Assembly: GCF_004208415.1 (NCBI RefSeq)
Contig: NZ_CP035758.1
Location: 8,432,001-8,496,000 of the forward strand
Direction: 5' to 3'
Source of the DNA: Ktedonosporobacter rubrisoli
GTDB taxonomy: Bacteria > Chloroflexota > Ktedonobacteria > Ktedonobacterales > Ktedonobacteraceae
Length of the DNA: 64,000 bases
The stretch's first letter is position 1, and every line of letters begins with the position of its first letter. Of the stretch, positions 1 through 7,054 are shown one piece after another. The position numbers and the translations under genes are program-made. The notes below the pieces were generated by a model. That model was given only the letters and a program-made list of their open reading frames with translations. It made no database searches and was not told the origin of the DNA.

Positions 1-3
1 GCT

Positions 4-30
4 AAAAAGAGAGAGGTGGAAAGCCCCACC
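4..30 (-). terminator. Putative intrinsic terminator downstream of the VOC gene
   Basis: Read on the minus strand, a GGTGG/CCACC stem (15-19 and 26-30) is followed by TCTCTC and then five T residues (the A-run at 4-8). It lies about 100 bases past the stop codon of the VOC gene and would end the RHH-VOC transcript. The stem is only 5 bp, so this is a moderate call. Confidence 0.45.
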
Positions 31-125
31 AATCCTCCCCCAACAATGAGCACAGACACGTGTTCCTGCGCTGTGTGTTGATCCGAAGGCATGTTCTTCT
101 TCCTTTCAAGACCAGAGCTTGTGCA

Positions 126-488
126 TTAGGTGTACAATTCGGGGTCATGCTGATTGATCTGGATAGGCAGGCCATCAGGATCGCGGACGATGAGCGAGGA
201 GCCAAAGGCTTCATCTGCGACAAAACGTTCAAACGGAACTCCGGCTTCGATCAGGCGCTCCTGCAAGAGATCAAGCGGCTCTTGACTTTCCATTGCCAGT
301 TCGACGCGTGGCTGCTCCTTGAGTTGTGGCAGATCGGCGGACGTGTGCAGGCCCAGCTTGGCATCACCCAGACGTAATTCTGCCCAGCGGCCCTTGCGAT
401 GTTTTCTGAGCAGTTCAAACCCCAATACCACATAGAACAGCAGCGAGTGCTCAATATCACGCACATACACAATAGGCATGACTAGCAT
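126..488 (-). CDS. VOC-superfamily (glyoxalase/bleomycin-resistance-like) protein
   Basis: 120 residues, the usual size for a one-module vicinal-oxygen-chelate protein. The N-terminus reads [20 protein letters not shown], the typical first beta-alpha unit with a xxVxDxxxSxxFYxxxLGF pattern. The C-terminal [17 protein letters not shown] is the family's closing strand with the DPDG turn. Such proteins dimerise and either bind a metal for isomerase or dioxygenase chemistry or sequester toxic compounds; the substrate cannot be told here. The start codon lies within a few bases of the stop of the upstream RHH gene, so the two are one operon and probably translationally coupled. An alternative start is Met4 at 479. 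It is followed by a probable terminator at 4-30. Confidence 0.8.
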   Translation of the reverse strand: MLVMPIVYVRDIEHSLLFYVVLGFELLRKHRKGRWAELRLGDAKLGLHTSADLPQLKEQPRVELAMESQEPLDLLQERLIEAGVPFERFVADEAFGSSLIVRDPDGLPIQINQHDPELYT

Positions 489-673
489 GGAGCATCTCCT
501 TTCTCTGAGAGGTGAGCGTGTTGAAGCTGTTGCAAATAGGCACGCAACGCCTGCTCAACGAGAACCGAGAGCGAGAGGCTCTGGTCAACCGCTGTATGCT
601 TCACCTCGCGAATTAACTCTGGCGGGAGATAGACGTTAAATTGTTGTTTTTTTTCATTCTCGTCGGGAGACAT
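482..673 (-). CDS. Ribbon-helix-helix (CopG/Arc-type) DNA-binding protein
   Basis: 63 residues from the ATG at 673, chosen because AAGGAGGAAA sits just upstream; a longer reading to 703 lacks a comparable ribosome site. The segment [20 protein letters not shown] is the beta-strand and first helix of an RHH fold, and the second helix ([18 protein letters not shown]) follows. Proteins of this class bind palindromic DNA as dimers. Here two perfect palindromes lie in the promoter 80 bases upstream, so autorepression is the likely mode. RHH proteins are often antitoxins, but the partner here is a VOC protein, not a recognisable toxin. The inferred role is control of the RHH-VOC operon. Confidence 0.75.
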   Translation of the reverse strand: MSPDENEKKQQFNVYLPPELIREVKHTAVDQSLSLSVLVEQALRAYLQQLQHAHLSEKGDAPC

Positions 674-740
674 GATTTTCCTCCTTTTCAGCCCGGCTCT
701 CACAAAGGAGATGTCAAAGAGACGAGGATCATTTGTTCAT

Positions 741-778
741 TATGCTAGCATATTAATATACTAGCATGCTAGTGTCAA
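741..778 (-). promoter_or_regulatory. Consensus promoter with two palindromic operators for the RHH-VOC operon
   Basis: On the minus strand TTGACA (773-778) and TAATAT (750-755) are separated by exactly 17 bases. A perfect 14-bp palindrome, ACTAGCATGCTAGT (760-773), fills most of the spacer and touches the -35 box. A perfect 12-bp palindrome, TATGCTAGCATA (741-752), covers the end of the -10 box and the start site. Both share the core GCTAGCAT / CTAGCATGCTAG, so both are likely bound by the same dimeric repressor, most simply the RHH protein encoded directly downstream. Confidence 0.75.
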
Positions 779-1164
779 GTGGATCGAGCAAAGGAAGAGA
801 AGATAAAGCTGGGAAGAAAGAGCCTTGAAAAGATACCTCAACAATCTCTGTCACAGAAGGAGTGGCATGCTTTGCATGTCCAAAAAGACTTTACGGCGTG
901 AAGATTTGCCTCAGCAAGAGGGGCCTTCTCAGGAGTATTTTGCCCTCTTCTTTCCTTATTACACTTACAACTGTAGGACTAGCCTGTTTTCCAGGCTTGC
1001 AGGTGGAAAGGTGCCTCAACTTCCGCCCTGACTTTCCTCCCTATCTCTAAAATTCTGCTAGAATTTCCGGCGATTCTACCTGAGAATGTGTTACAATTGG
1101 GGTATGTAAAAGCGAGATGCAAAGCAATGGATATGCAGAGATTAGCACAGAAAGGACAGTACTG
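779..1164. other. Intergenic region, one doubtful mini-ORF
   Basis: The 386 bases between the RHH promoter and the next gene contain no clear gene. The only candidate is a 54-codon plus-strand frame, 867-1031 (ATG after AAGGAG with a 4-base spacer). It resembles no family I know and may be chance. Confidence 0.4.
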
Positions 1165-1578
1165 ATGAAGGATGCAATGCACAGAAGTGGCTCTGTCGTT
1201 GCGGCTCGTCGAGAAGGACCGCGCCGCTTCAGGAGGCGGCCTGCTACGTGCTGTTCGATTTGTTCGCGGCGCGTCTGGTTTCGTCCCGTGCGTCTGAGTG
1301 AGCCCGACGGAGTTCCCGAGCCGCGCCTCTCCTGGGTGTTGTGCCGGCAGTGCTACGGGTTGCTGCTGGAAGAGATGGAACGCTCTCCTGTGCGCTCTCC
1401 ACTGCGCCTGCGCATTGCTATGGGCATAGTAGCTTCTGAGCGCTGGTCTGAGGCCTATCCCACCCAATCCAGAGGTTATCTGAGCGATCGGCGCTGGATT
1501 ATATTTATGGCGGTTGGTTTCTTTGTTGCCTTGATCCTACACCTGGTCCTGATTGTCATGGTGGCCAGTGGCAGATAA
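1165..1578 (+). CDS. Small membrane-anchored protein with two CxxC pairs
   Basis: 137 residues from the ATG at 1165, which has AAAGGA eight bases upstream; a longer start at 1117 is less supported. The N-terminal third is rich in Arg, followed by a CSIC pair and, about 35 residues later, a CRQC pair. Together these could hold one zinc ion as a ribbon. A single C-terminal hydrophobic helix (IIFMAVGFFVALILHLVLIV) ends four residues before the C-terminus, so this is a tail-anchored protein with a cytoplasmic zinc-ribbon-like head. I do not recognise the family. It stands alone between two intergenic gaps. Confidence 0.55.
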   Translation: MKDAMHRSGSVVAARREGPRRFRRRPATCCSICSRRVWFRPVRLSEPDGVPEPRLSWVLCRQCYGLLLEEMERSPVRSPLRLRIAMGIVASERWSEAYPTQSRGYLSDRRWIIFMAVGFFVALILHLVLIVMVASGR

Positions 1579-1931
1579 AGGGCTTGGCCTGGCAGGTTGG
1601 TAATTAAGTAGCGGCGGTATCAAACTATTTTCTTCCTCCCATCTATTCTTGTATCCCGTGACTTTCAGTTACTAAACACGCATAGCATCTTCATCTCACC
1701 TGGCACGCTTCAGCGGATACTGGCCTCCATATATGCTTACTTGCTCAGTTTCTCCAGCAATTTTGCCAGCAGTTATTCCGCTCGGCAGAGCTAAGCTGCC
1801 TTCGCAGAAGGCTTTACACACGCTGCCCGCTAGCTTTCCAAGCGGAGCAGGGCCATGAGCGCTGCTGGGGCCCTCTTAATGTGGGCTACCAGATGGCCTG
1901 GAGAGATGAAAGATGCATACGCGAAACATTG
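1579..1931. other. Intergenic region with a short hairpin
   Basis: 353 bases without a convincing reading frame on either strand. GCCTTC-gca-GAAGGC at 1798-1812, followed by TTT, could act as a weak terminator for the upstream plus-strand gene. Nothing else is apparent. Confidence 0.4.
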
Positions 1932-2354
1932 CTAATGCCCTGCCAGCATTTTTTCTGGATGGATCACGATGATTACGCGATCGGGATCGCCGCCGCGCCA
2001 CTGTTTGCGCTGTTCGGCGGTCATATATTTTTCAAGCAGGGGAATCACGAGTTCATCGTGGTTCTGCTCAATAATCTCAGCTTGCCCGTAAACCACAACG
2101 TACCAGTTCTCGGCAAAATTATTAATAAGCAGCGAGATGGCAGGGTCTCGTCTCAGGTTAAAGTACTTGGCGCGCTTCTTTGTCGTTGAGAAGTAAAAGG
2201 TTTTTCCGTCCCAGATATACCACGTCACTGTGAGCTGAGGAGCTTCGTGTGCCCGGTTGGTGCCAACCGCCGCGTGATTTGGTTTGGCCAGAAACGCCTC
2301 GATCTCTTCACGGGTCACTCCGTTGATTCTCCACTCTATCTTTTCTGTTGTCAT
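1932..2354 (-). CDS. PPOX-class F420/FMN-dependent oxidoreductase family protein
   Basis: 140 residues with the split-beta-barrel pattern of pyridoxamine-5'-phosphate-oxidase-like proteins. The stretch FLAKPNHAAVGTNRAHEAPQ is the first strand pair, followed by LTVTWYIWDGKTFYFSTTKK and RRDPAISLLIN, all hallmark positions of this family. In actinobacteria and Chloroflexota such short proteins usually bind F420 or FMN and reduce small substrates; the substrate is unknown. A GGAGC site lies nine bases before the ATG. The gene is single, with no operon partner on its strand. Confidence 0.75.
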   Translation of the reverse strand: MTTEKIEWRINGVTREEIEAFLAKPNHAAVGTNRAHEAPQLTVTWYIWDGKTFYFSTTKKRAKYFNLRRDPAISLLINNFAENWYVVVYGQAEIIEQNHDELVIPLLEKYMTAEQRKQWRGGDPDRVIIVIHPEKMLAGH

Positions 2355-2407
2355 AGCGTTTATGCTCCATTCTATCTATGAGGTAAGGAATAGTAGTGTT
2401 TTGTATT

Positions 2408-2614
2408 CTAAGCGCTAAATTGCTCAAACATGAGCTTGTCGAGCATCTCACCAGTTGCTATTCTCACATGGGTTTGACGCAGCATACTTGTGGTGATCGG
2501 TGAGAGACGAGCGGTAAGCGTGCTCTTGATTCCTCCTGCATCGACCAATGTGGCAACCTGAGAGAGGACATGATGTAGCGTCAACATGTCTGCTGTTATC
2601 TTCTCATGCTTCCT
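2408..2614 (-). pseudogene. C-terminal remnant of a zinc-type alcohol dehydrogenase (MDR family)
   Basis: Reading straight on from the MerR stop codon in the same frame gives about 67 codons. Key pieces are LHHVLSQVATLVDAG, IKSTLTARLSPI and a closing KLMFEQF. This resembles the last 60-70 residues of zinc-dependent MDR dehydrogenases (pattern VAxLVDAGxIxTTLxxxLSPIxxxNLRxAH...GKIVLEGF). The nucleotide-binding and catalytic parts are absent, and no ribosome site precedes the fragment. The probable history is a MerR-dehydrogenase gene pair in which a deletion removed most of the dehydrogenase. This is recognition by eye; a protein search should settle it. Confidence 0.55.
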
Positions 2615-3469
2615 TCATCGATTGCTCAAGAGAAGAGGATTTCTGCGCGCTCCCTGGCTTTGATACACCGGAATCTGTACCTCGGCGATGGGAGGATCAT
2701 CACCTTCCTGCGTGAGATAGACCTCGCGCCGTGGCTGCTTCTCGACTATCTGATAGTGGTTAGTCTCGATCCATTCAGCCAGGGCCACGCTTGCGCTGCA
2801 CATGCTCTGCATCTGGCATGGATGCAATATGCTTGCCATCGCCTGCTGCGCTGGTAAGATCTTGACATGAGCTCGCTCGCTCTCCGGAATGCTTTGTGTG
2901 ATAGGACGTGCCACTTCCAGATCAGTCGCGTCATCGCATTCCTCACAGCCATGCCACAACACAAGATAGGGTAGTGTGCGCGTGGCCACCCCACTGTGTC
3001 GCTTGAGATGCTGATCCAGCTCTTCAAGCAATGAGGGGAGCGCTGCGGGAGCCGTCTGTTCGCGAATGGAGATGATCATTTGTGGCTCAACAAACTTGAG
3101 CACAACATCATGCGCAGTAAGTGTTTCTTGTTCGCGTTCAATCTGGTGCAAACGCCCTTCGAGACGGGTTAGCCGGCGCTGCTCATCCTCGATCAACGCC
3201 TGAATCTCCGCCTGTTTGAGCCGGAACATTCCACGAATCTGCTCAGCGGAAATCTGTTCGTCAAGCAGTTGTACAATCTGCTCCAATGTGAAACCAAGCT
3301 CTTTAAAGGCAAGGATGCGGTTAAGCTGGAACAATTGCTTAGCCGTATAGTAGCGATATCCAGTACAAGGATCGGTCCTGGCTGGTTTCAACACACCAAG
3401 CTGGTCATAATAACGCAGCGTTTTCACTGAAACCTGCCCTAATTGAGAAAACTCACGAATCTTGAACAT
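2615..3469 (-). CDS. MerR-family regulator with GyrI-like effector domain
   Basis: 284 residues. Residues 1-70 are a MerR winged helix-turn-helix: MFKIREFSQLGQVSVKTLRY, then LGVLKPARTDPCTGYRYYTA with the conserved GYRYY wing. Residues 75-120 form a long coiled coil for dimerisation. Residues 125-275 fit a GyrI-like/BmrR-type ligand-binding domain (MIISIREQTAP is the usual first strand), which in relatives binds bulky cationic drugs. MerR dimers bind promoters with a long spacer and twist them on ligand binding. Its natural target may have been the dehydrogenase whose remnant follows directly. The start is a plain ATG without a strong ribosome site. Confidence 0.85.
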   Translation of the reverse strand: MFKIREFSQLGQVSVKTLRYYDQLGVLKPARTDPCTGYRYYTAKQLFQLNRILAFKELGFTLEQIVQLLDEQISAEQIRGMFRLKQAEIQALIEDEQRRLTRLEGRLHQIEREQETLTAHDVVLKFVEPQMIISIREQTAPAALPSLLEELDQHLKRHSGVATRTLPYLVLWHGCEECDDATDLEVARPITQSIPESERAHVKILPAQQAMASILHPCQMQSMCSASVALAEWIETNHYQIVEKQPRREVYLTQEGDDPPIAEVQIPVYQSQGARRNPLLLSNR

Positions 3470-3564
3470 CGACTATGCTTTCTTTTATTTGTCATTGTTG
3501 CTGTGAAACGTCTCACCGCTCACACATATACCATACACGCTCCAGTCGAGGGGAGAGTCAAGAG

Positions 3565-3695
3565 GCAAGAGAAAAGCGGGAATGCAAGGAGCAATTCGCT
3601 AGATCGCGACGCGGCTGCTCCTTGACTGGGACCCAGCTTCTCTCCCTGCGTGGGGGAGGAGTAAAAAGGAGAAAGTGCAGGCTCAACTAGTACTC
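3565..3695. repeat. Tandem intergenic repeat, copy 1
   Basis: Begins GCAAGAGAAAAGCGGG and ends TAGTACTC. It contains an inverted repeat AAGGAGCA ... TGCTCCTT around a 20-odd-base loop, then a conserved block with CAGCTTCTCTCCCTGCGTGG and GGAGGAGTAAAAAGGAGAAAG. The copy at 3714-3837 matches it along its length. Confidence 0.8.
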
Positions 3696-3713
3696 AGTCA
3701 AGGTGGAAGTGGC

Positions 3714-3837
3714 GCAAGAGAAAAGCGGGGATGCAAGGGGCGGCCGCCCCTTGACTGGGGCCAGGGGCTGTGCCCCAGCTTCTCTCCCTGCGTGGGGGAG
3801 GAGCAAAAAGGAGAAAGGGCAGGTCCAAGTAGTACTC
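3714..3837. repeat. Tandem intergenic repeat, copy 2
   Basis: Same start and end as copy 1. Here the first stem is the perfect palindrome AAGGGGCGGCCGCCCCTT, and a second small hairpin (GGGGC-tgt-GCCCC) is present. The first-stem arms differ from copy 1 at paired positions (A-T replaced by G-C), so base pairing has been kept. Confidence 0.8.
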
Positions 3838-3917
3838 TTTTCTAAAGTTGACGTGTTTTGCTAAAATAAGAACGATCGCAGTTAATTGATTGTCAGGCGG
3901 GAAAGGGTTGTTTTTGG

Positions 3918-5879
3918 ATGAGCTCCAACGCAGGAAACAGTGCAGATAGGACCAATGACGCTTGGGAGAGCGAGGGCAAGAATAAATCCATGGAAAATAT
4001 AGATATCATACCTGCAGGTTTTACGCGCGAATACCGCGTGCTTGCTGAGGTCTGCGCCAGCATGAGCAGCGGGTTTGTGCTGCTCAATCAGCAGGAACAT
4101 ATGGTTTATTCTAATCCGAGCGCGCAGCGCCTGCTAGGTCTCTATCAGGGAAATCAGGCCACGGCTGAAGATTTTGATATACGTCAGCATTTGCTCTCGC
4201 TGGTAGCCGATCCGCGTCAGGCGCGCTCCGAGCTGGAACTGGCCTGGTCGCATTCTGAGCGTGAGTATGCGACGGATCTGGCCCTGGCCGATGTGGCTGT
4301 GCGCTGGCTGCGTGTGCGCGTCTTCCCGGTGCATAGCGAGCGTGGGTACATGCTGGGCCGTGGCGTGATCTTTGATGATATTACGCTGGAGCGTTCGGCC
4401 CTGGAGACGCGCCGCGAGACGCTAGCCCTGGCTGCCCATGAACTGAAGACGCCACTGGCGATTATTAAAGGCTGCGCCACGACGCTGCTGGGCGGCTCAG
4501 CGCGTTGGGACCCGGCGATGCAGCGCGAGATGCTGCAGATGATCGATGCCCAGTCAGACCGTCTCTATGATGTTCTAAACACTTTGCTAGATATGTGGCG
4601 CCTGGATACTGGCGCGCAGCCCTTACGTCTGACTCAGGTCCACATTCCCGAGCTGCTGCAACAATTGGTCAAGCGCTGGCATTTGCAGGCCGGCAGCCAT
4701 CGTTTTGTGCTGGATGTATATCCATCTCTGCCAATGGTGACCTGCGATGTGGTCCGCGTTGAGCAGGCCTTAAACCATTTATTGGAGAACGCGGTTACCT
4801 ATTCAAGCTCAGGATCGGTGGTGACGATTCGCGCTGAGGCCAATGATGTTGAGGTGCGCATCGGGGTCTCCGATGAGGGCGTTGGCATTGCGGCTGAACA
4901 ACTTGACCGGATCTTCGACCGCTTCTATCGAGGCAAGCAACAGGAGGAGCATTCAGATGGCAGCGGGCTTGGTCTGGCGGCGGCGCGGGCAACAGTTGAG
5001 GCGCATGGAGGGCGGATTTGGGCGGATTCGCTTGGCGTGGGCCAGGGCGCGACCTTCTATTTTACGCTGCCCTTTATGCCCCGGGCTCTTACTACAGCTG
5101 CGCCACCCGCAGCCTTAGTTGCGGGGACCGCTGAGGTGCCTGCGTTGCCCAAACAGAGCGGCAGGCCGGCTCTCTTCAGACGTGATCGACGCGTGCGCGT
5201 GCTGCTGGCGGAAAGCGATTCGCGCCTGACGCGCTATTTGCGGGCGAACCTGGAGGAGCAACAGTACCGCGTGCAGACGGTGAGCCACGGCGTCCAGTTC
5301 TTGCGCCAGCTGGATCTTGAAGAGCCCGATGTCATTTTGCTCTCGACCCGCCTTGCCGATATGAGCGGCGTTGAGCTGCTGCAACGGCTGCGCGAGTTCT
5401 CGCGGACCCCGGTGATTATGCTCGCCGATGAGTGCGATGAGGATGAGCGGGTGCAGATCTTCGATCTGGGCAGCGACGATCTGGTTGTGAAACCCTTTGG
5501 CATGAAAGAATTGCTGGCCCGCGTGCGTGCTCTGCTGCGCCGCCAACCCTCGAATACCGAGCCGACGAATAATCAGACGAATTTCTCGACAGGTGAGCTA
5601 ACTATCGATTATGCGCAACACCTCGTGACGGTCAAGGGGCGCACAGTTCAGCTGAGCAAGATAGAGTATAAGCTATTGAGCGTGCTGGCCCAGAATGTCG
5701 GCATGGTTGTAACGCATGAGCTCCTGCTTGAGAAGGTCTGGGGCCCTGAATACAATCGCGATGTCGATTTCATCTGGGTCTATATCAGCCGTTTGCGCCG
5801 CAAGCTTGAAGAGGATTCGCGCCGTCCCAAATATATTGTCACGGTCCCCGACGTAGGCTACAAGCTGGTTAAGCTGTAA
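3918..5879 (+). CDS. Hybrid sensor histidine kinase - pseudo-receiver - OmpR-type winged helix
   Basis: 653 residues, soluble, no membrane segment. Order: PAS-like sensor (about 40-160), HisKA with AHELKTP and the phospho-His at 174, HATPase (N box NHLLENAV, G1 DEGVGIA, F box FDRFYRG, G2 GSGLGLA), receiver (about 425-540), and OmpR/PhoB winged helix (550-650, ending in the family's VRGVGYxL-like motif). In the receiver the phospho-acceptor position reads LLSTRL instead of LLDxxL, giving Ser476. The N-terminal acidic pair is altered to ES and the switch Thr is Ala; only the KPF lysine stays. The kinase half looks active, but its own receiver cannot be phosphorylated in the usual way. Output is presumably transcriptional through the winged helix. 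The next gene encodes a receiver with an Asp, a possible true phosphate target. Confidence 0.9.
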   Translation: MSSNAGNSADRTNDAWESEGKNKSMENIDIIPAGFTREYRVLAEVCASMSSGFVLLNQQEHMVYSNPSAQRLLGLYQGNQATAEDFDIRQHLLSLVADPRQARSELELAWSHSEREYATDLALADVAVRWLRVRVFPVHSERGYMLGRGVIFDDITLERSALETRRETLALAAHELKTPLAIIKGCATTLLGGSARWDPAMQREMLQMIDAQSDRLYDVLNTLLDMWRLDTGAQPLRLTQVHIPELLQQLVKRWHLQAGSHRFVLDVYPSLPMVTCDVVRVEQALNHLLENAVTYSSSGSVVTIRAEANDVEVRIGVSDEGVGIAAEQLDRIFDRFYRGKQQEEHSDGSGLGLAAARATVEAHGGRIWADSLGVGQGATFYFTLPFMPRALTTAAPPAALVAGTAEVPALPKQSGRPALFRRDRRVRVLLAESDSRLTRYLRANLEEQQYRVQTVSHGVQFLRQLDLEEPDVILLSTRLADMSGVELLQRLREFSRTPVIMLADECDEDERVQIFDLGSDDLVVKPFGMKELLARVRALLRRQPSNTEPTNNQTNFSTGELTIDYAQHLVTVKGRTVQLSKIEYKLLSVLAQNVGMVVTHELLLEKVWGPEYNRDVDFIWVYISRLRRKLEEDSRRPKYIVTVPDVGYKLVKL

Positions 5880-5994
5880 GCCTGCGTTTATCCTTAACGC
5901 CAACGAGCAAGACCTTGCAGTTTCCCAAAGGTGGGATTGCCAGGGCTCTATGTGGGCCTGCACCTTAGGGCGTTTCCCTTATATTTTCAGGTAT

Positions 5995-6013
5995 TTGTAA
6001 GGTATAATCCTTA
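5995..6013 (+). promoter_or_regulatory. TATAAT flanked by inverted repeat, upstream of the receiver gene
   Basis: TTGTAAGG (5995-6002), TATAAT (6003-6008) and CCTTA (6009-6013) form TAAGG-tataat-CCTTA, an inverted repeat with a perfect -10 box as its loop. No good -35 is seen, which fits an activator-dependent promoter. The TTGTAAGG word recurs at 6957-6964 and, inverted, at 6911-6918. Confidence 0.45.
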
Positions 6014-6133
6014 GTACGTAATGAATCTTTCGGGTCTATGCGTGTATACTTCTAGCAAAGAGATAGAAGGCATAGGACATAGCCGGCATGGCTGTCCTTT
6101 CTCTGAACGAGGATAGGAAAAGGATATACCTCC

Positions 6134-6796
6134 ATGTTACAAGGGAACATGCAAACGATGCTCACTGCCTCCACTACGGCTACCGTGTTGCTTATAGAAG
6201 CTGATAGCTCGCTGCGCCGCCTGATTGCGCTTGGTTTGCAGCATCAAGGAATGCAGGTTATCGAGGCCAGTTCTCCGTTGAATGCAACTGCCGCCGAAAT
6301 GCAGACGGTAGATCTGCTTGTCCTCGATGTAGACTATGGCGTGGCCAGGGATTGGTCCGCGCTTGAGGCCGTGCGCTTGCATCCCCAGTTCTCGACGTTG
6401 CCGATTGTCGTGCTGGCCTGGGACGAAGATCTCGTGCTGGAAAATGCTGGATTGGGTTCAGCTGGCAGCGCTACAGATAAGCTTATCTGCCTGGCCAAGC
6501 CTTTTGACGCGCGTATCCTGCACCAGGCGATAGGACAATTACTGCAGGCCCAGGCGCAAGAGCAGGCGGAGCGCGAGGCCCAGGTCGAAGCTGTGCTGCT
6601 TGCCAGCTATGCTCAGCAATCGCCGCCAAGCTTCTGGCCGCTGGTCACGGCGGTTGGAGTCTTGCTGGCCTTTATCGGCATGATGCTGCAGGTCGCGGTG
6701 GCTGTGGTCGGGCTGCTGATAGTGGCTCTGGCTTTACTGTTGTGGACGCTGGATGCAAAGTCGGGGCATGAAACCGTTGCCGCTGTAAGTATGTGA
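6134..6796 (+). CDS. Membrane-anchored receiver-domain protein
   Basis: 220 residues. Residues 15-140 form a CheY-like receiver: VLLIEADSSLRRLI start, LLVLDVDYG with the phospho-acceptor Asp, and CLAKPF with the conserved Lys. The acidic pocket is reduced (EAD for DDD) and the switch Thr is Ala. A Gln/Glu-rich linker follows (LLQAQAQEQAEREAQ). Two closely spaced hydrophobic helices (PLVTAVGVLLAFIGMMLQV and VVGLLIVALALLLW) then form a membrane hairpin. No DNA-binding or enzymatic output domain is present. AAGGA lies nine bases before the ATG. It sits 255 bases after the hybrid kinase gene on the same strand and 258 before the Ccm operon. It may be the kinase's phosphate acceptor or sink, held at the membrane; this is inference. 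Confidence 0.75.
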   Translation: MLQGNMQTMLTASTTATVLLIEADSSLRRLIALGLQHQGMQVIEASSPLNATAAEMQTVDLLVLDVDYGVARDWSALEAVRLHPQFSTLPIVVLAWDEDLVLENAGLGSAGSATDKLICLAKPFDARILHQAIGQLLQAQAQEQAEREAQVEAVLLASYAQQSPPSFWPLVTAVGVLLAFIGMMLQVAVAVVGLLIVALALLLWTLDAKSGHETVAAVSM

Positions 6797-6910
6797 GCGC
6801 GGCTATAAGCGTGCCTCGGGCTTAAAGGACTCGCTCGTCTTCAAGGGGGATACGGCCAAAGGCCGCGATCCTTACTGCTGCGTTATCTCTTTGCCGCCTC
6901 CACTCGATTT

Positions 6911-6984
6911 CCTTACAAAAACCTGCAAGGAAAATAAATTCCAAACGTTCAGGTCATTGTAAGGTCCGCTTAATTACCTGCAAG
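6911..6984 (+). promoter_or_regulatory. Candidate regulator-binding region of the Ccm operon
   Basis: CCTTACAA (6911-6918) and TTGTAAGG (6957-6964) are exact inverse copies, and ACCTGCAAG occurs twice (6921-6929, 6976-6984), 55 bases apart. The second copy abuts the -35 box of the Ccm promoter. TTGTAAGG also occurs in front of the receiver gene. Paired short repeats next to a -35 box are typical of activator sites, for example of OmpR-type proteins; the protein involved is not shown by the sequence. Confidence 0.4.
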
Positions 6985-7013
6985 TTGACTATCAGGCTCA
7001 GGCACCATAATCT
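6985..7013 (+). promoter_or_regulatory. Sigma70-type promoter of the Ccm operon
   Basis: TTGACT (6985-6990), 17-base spacer, TAATCT (7008-7013). Transcription would start near 7020, about 35 bases before the ccmG ATG. No other convincing promoter is seen inside the 8.7-kb gene train that follows. Confidence 0.65.
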
Positions 7014-7054
7014 CTCTAAATGTAATTTGTTACGCATATCTCAGAGATATTTTT

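Larger units (their letters stand above)
3470..3917. other. Intergenic region filled mainly by two tandem repeats
   Basis: 448 bases without a gene. Most is occupied by the two repeat copies listed separately (3565-3695, 3714-3837). The last 75 bases must hold the promoter of the histidine kinase gene. A TTGACG is present at 3848-3853, but I cannot find a well-spaced -10 box. Confidence 0.5.

Noticed and set aside
482-673. RHH gene plus small partner as toxin-antitoxin pair
   Set aside because: The partner is a clear VOC-fold protein with no toxin features, so only autorepression is claimed.
979-1467. 162-codon minus-strand frame opposite the CxxC membrane protein
   Set aside because: Low-complexity shadow of the plus-strand gene, which has a better start, a membrane helix and Cys pairs.
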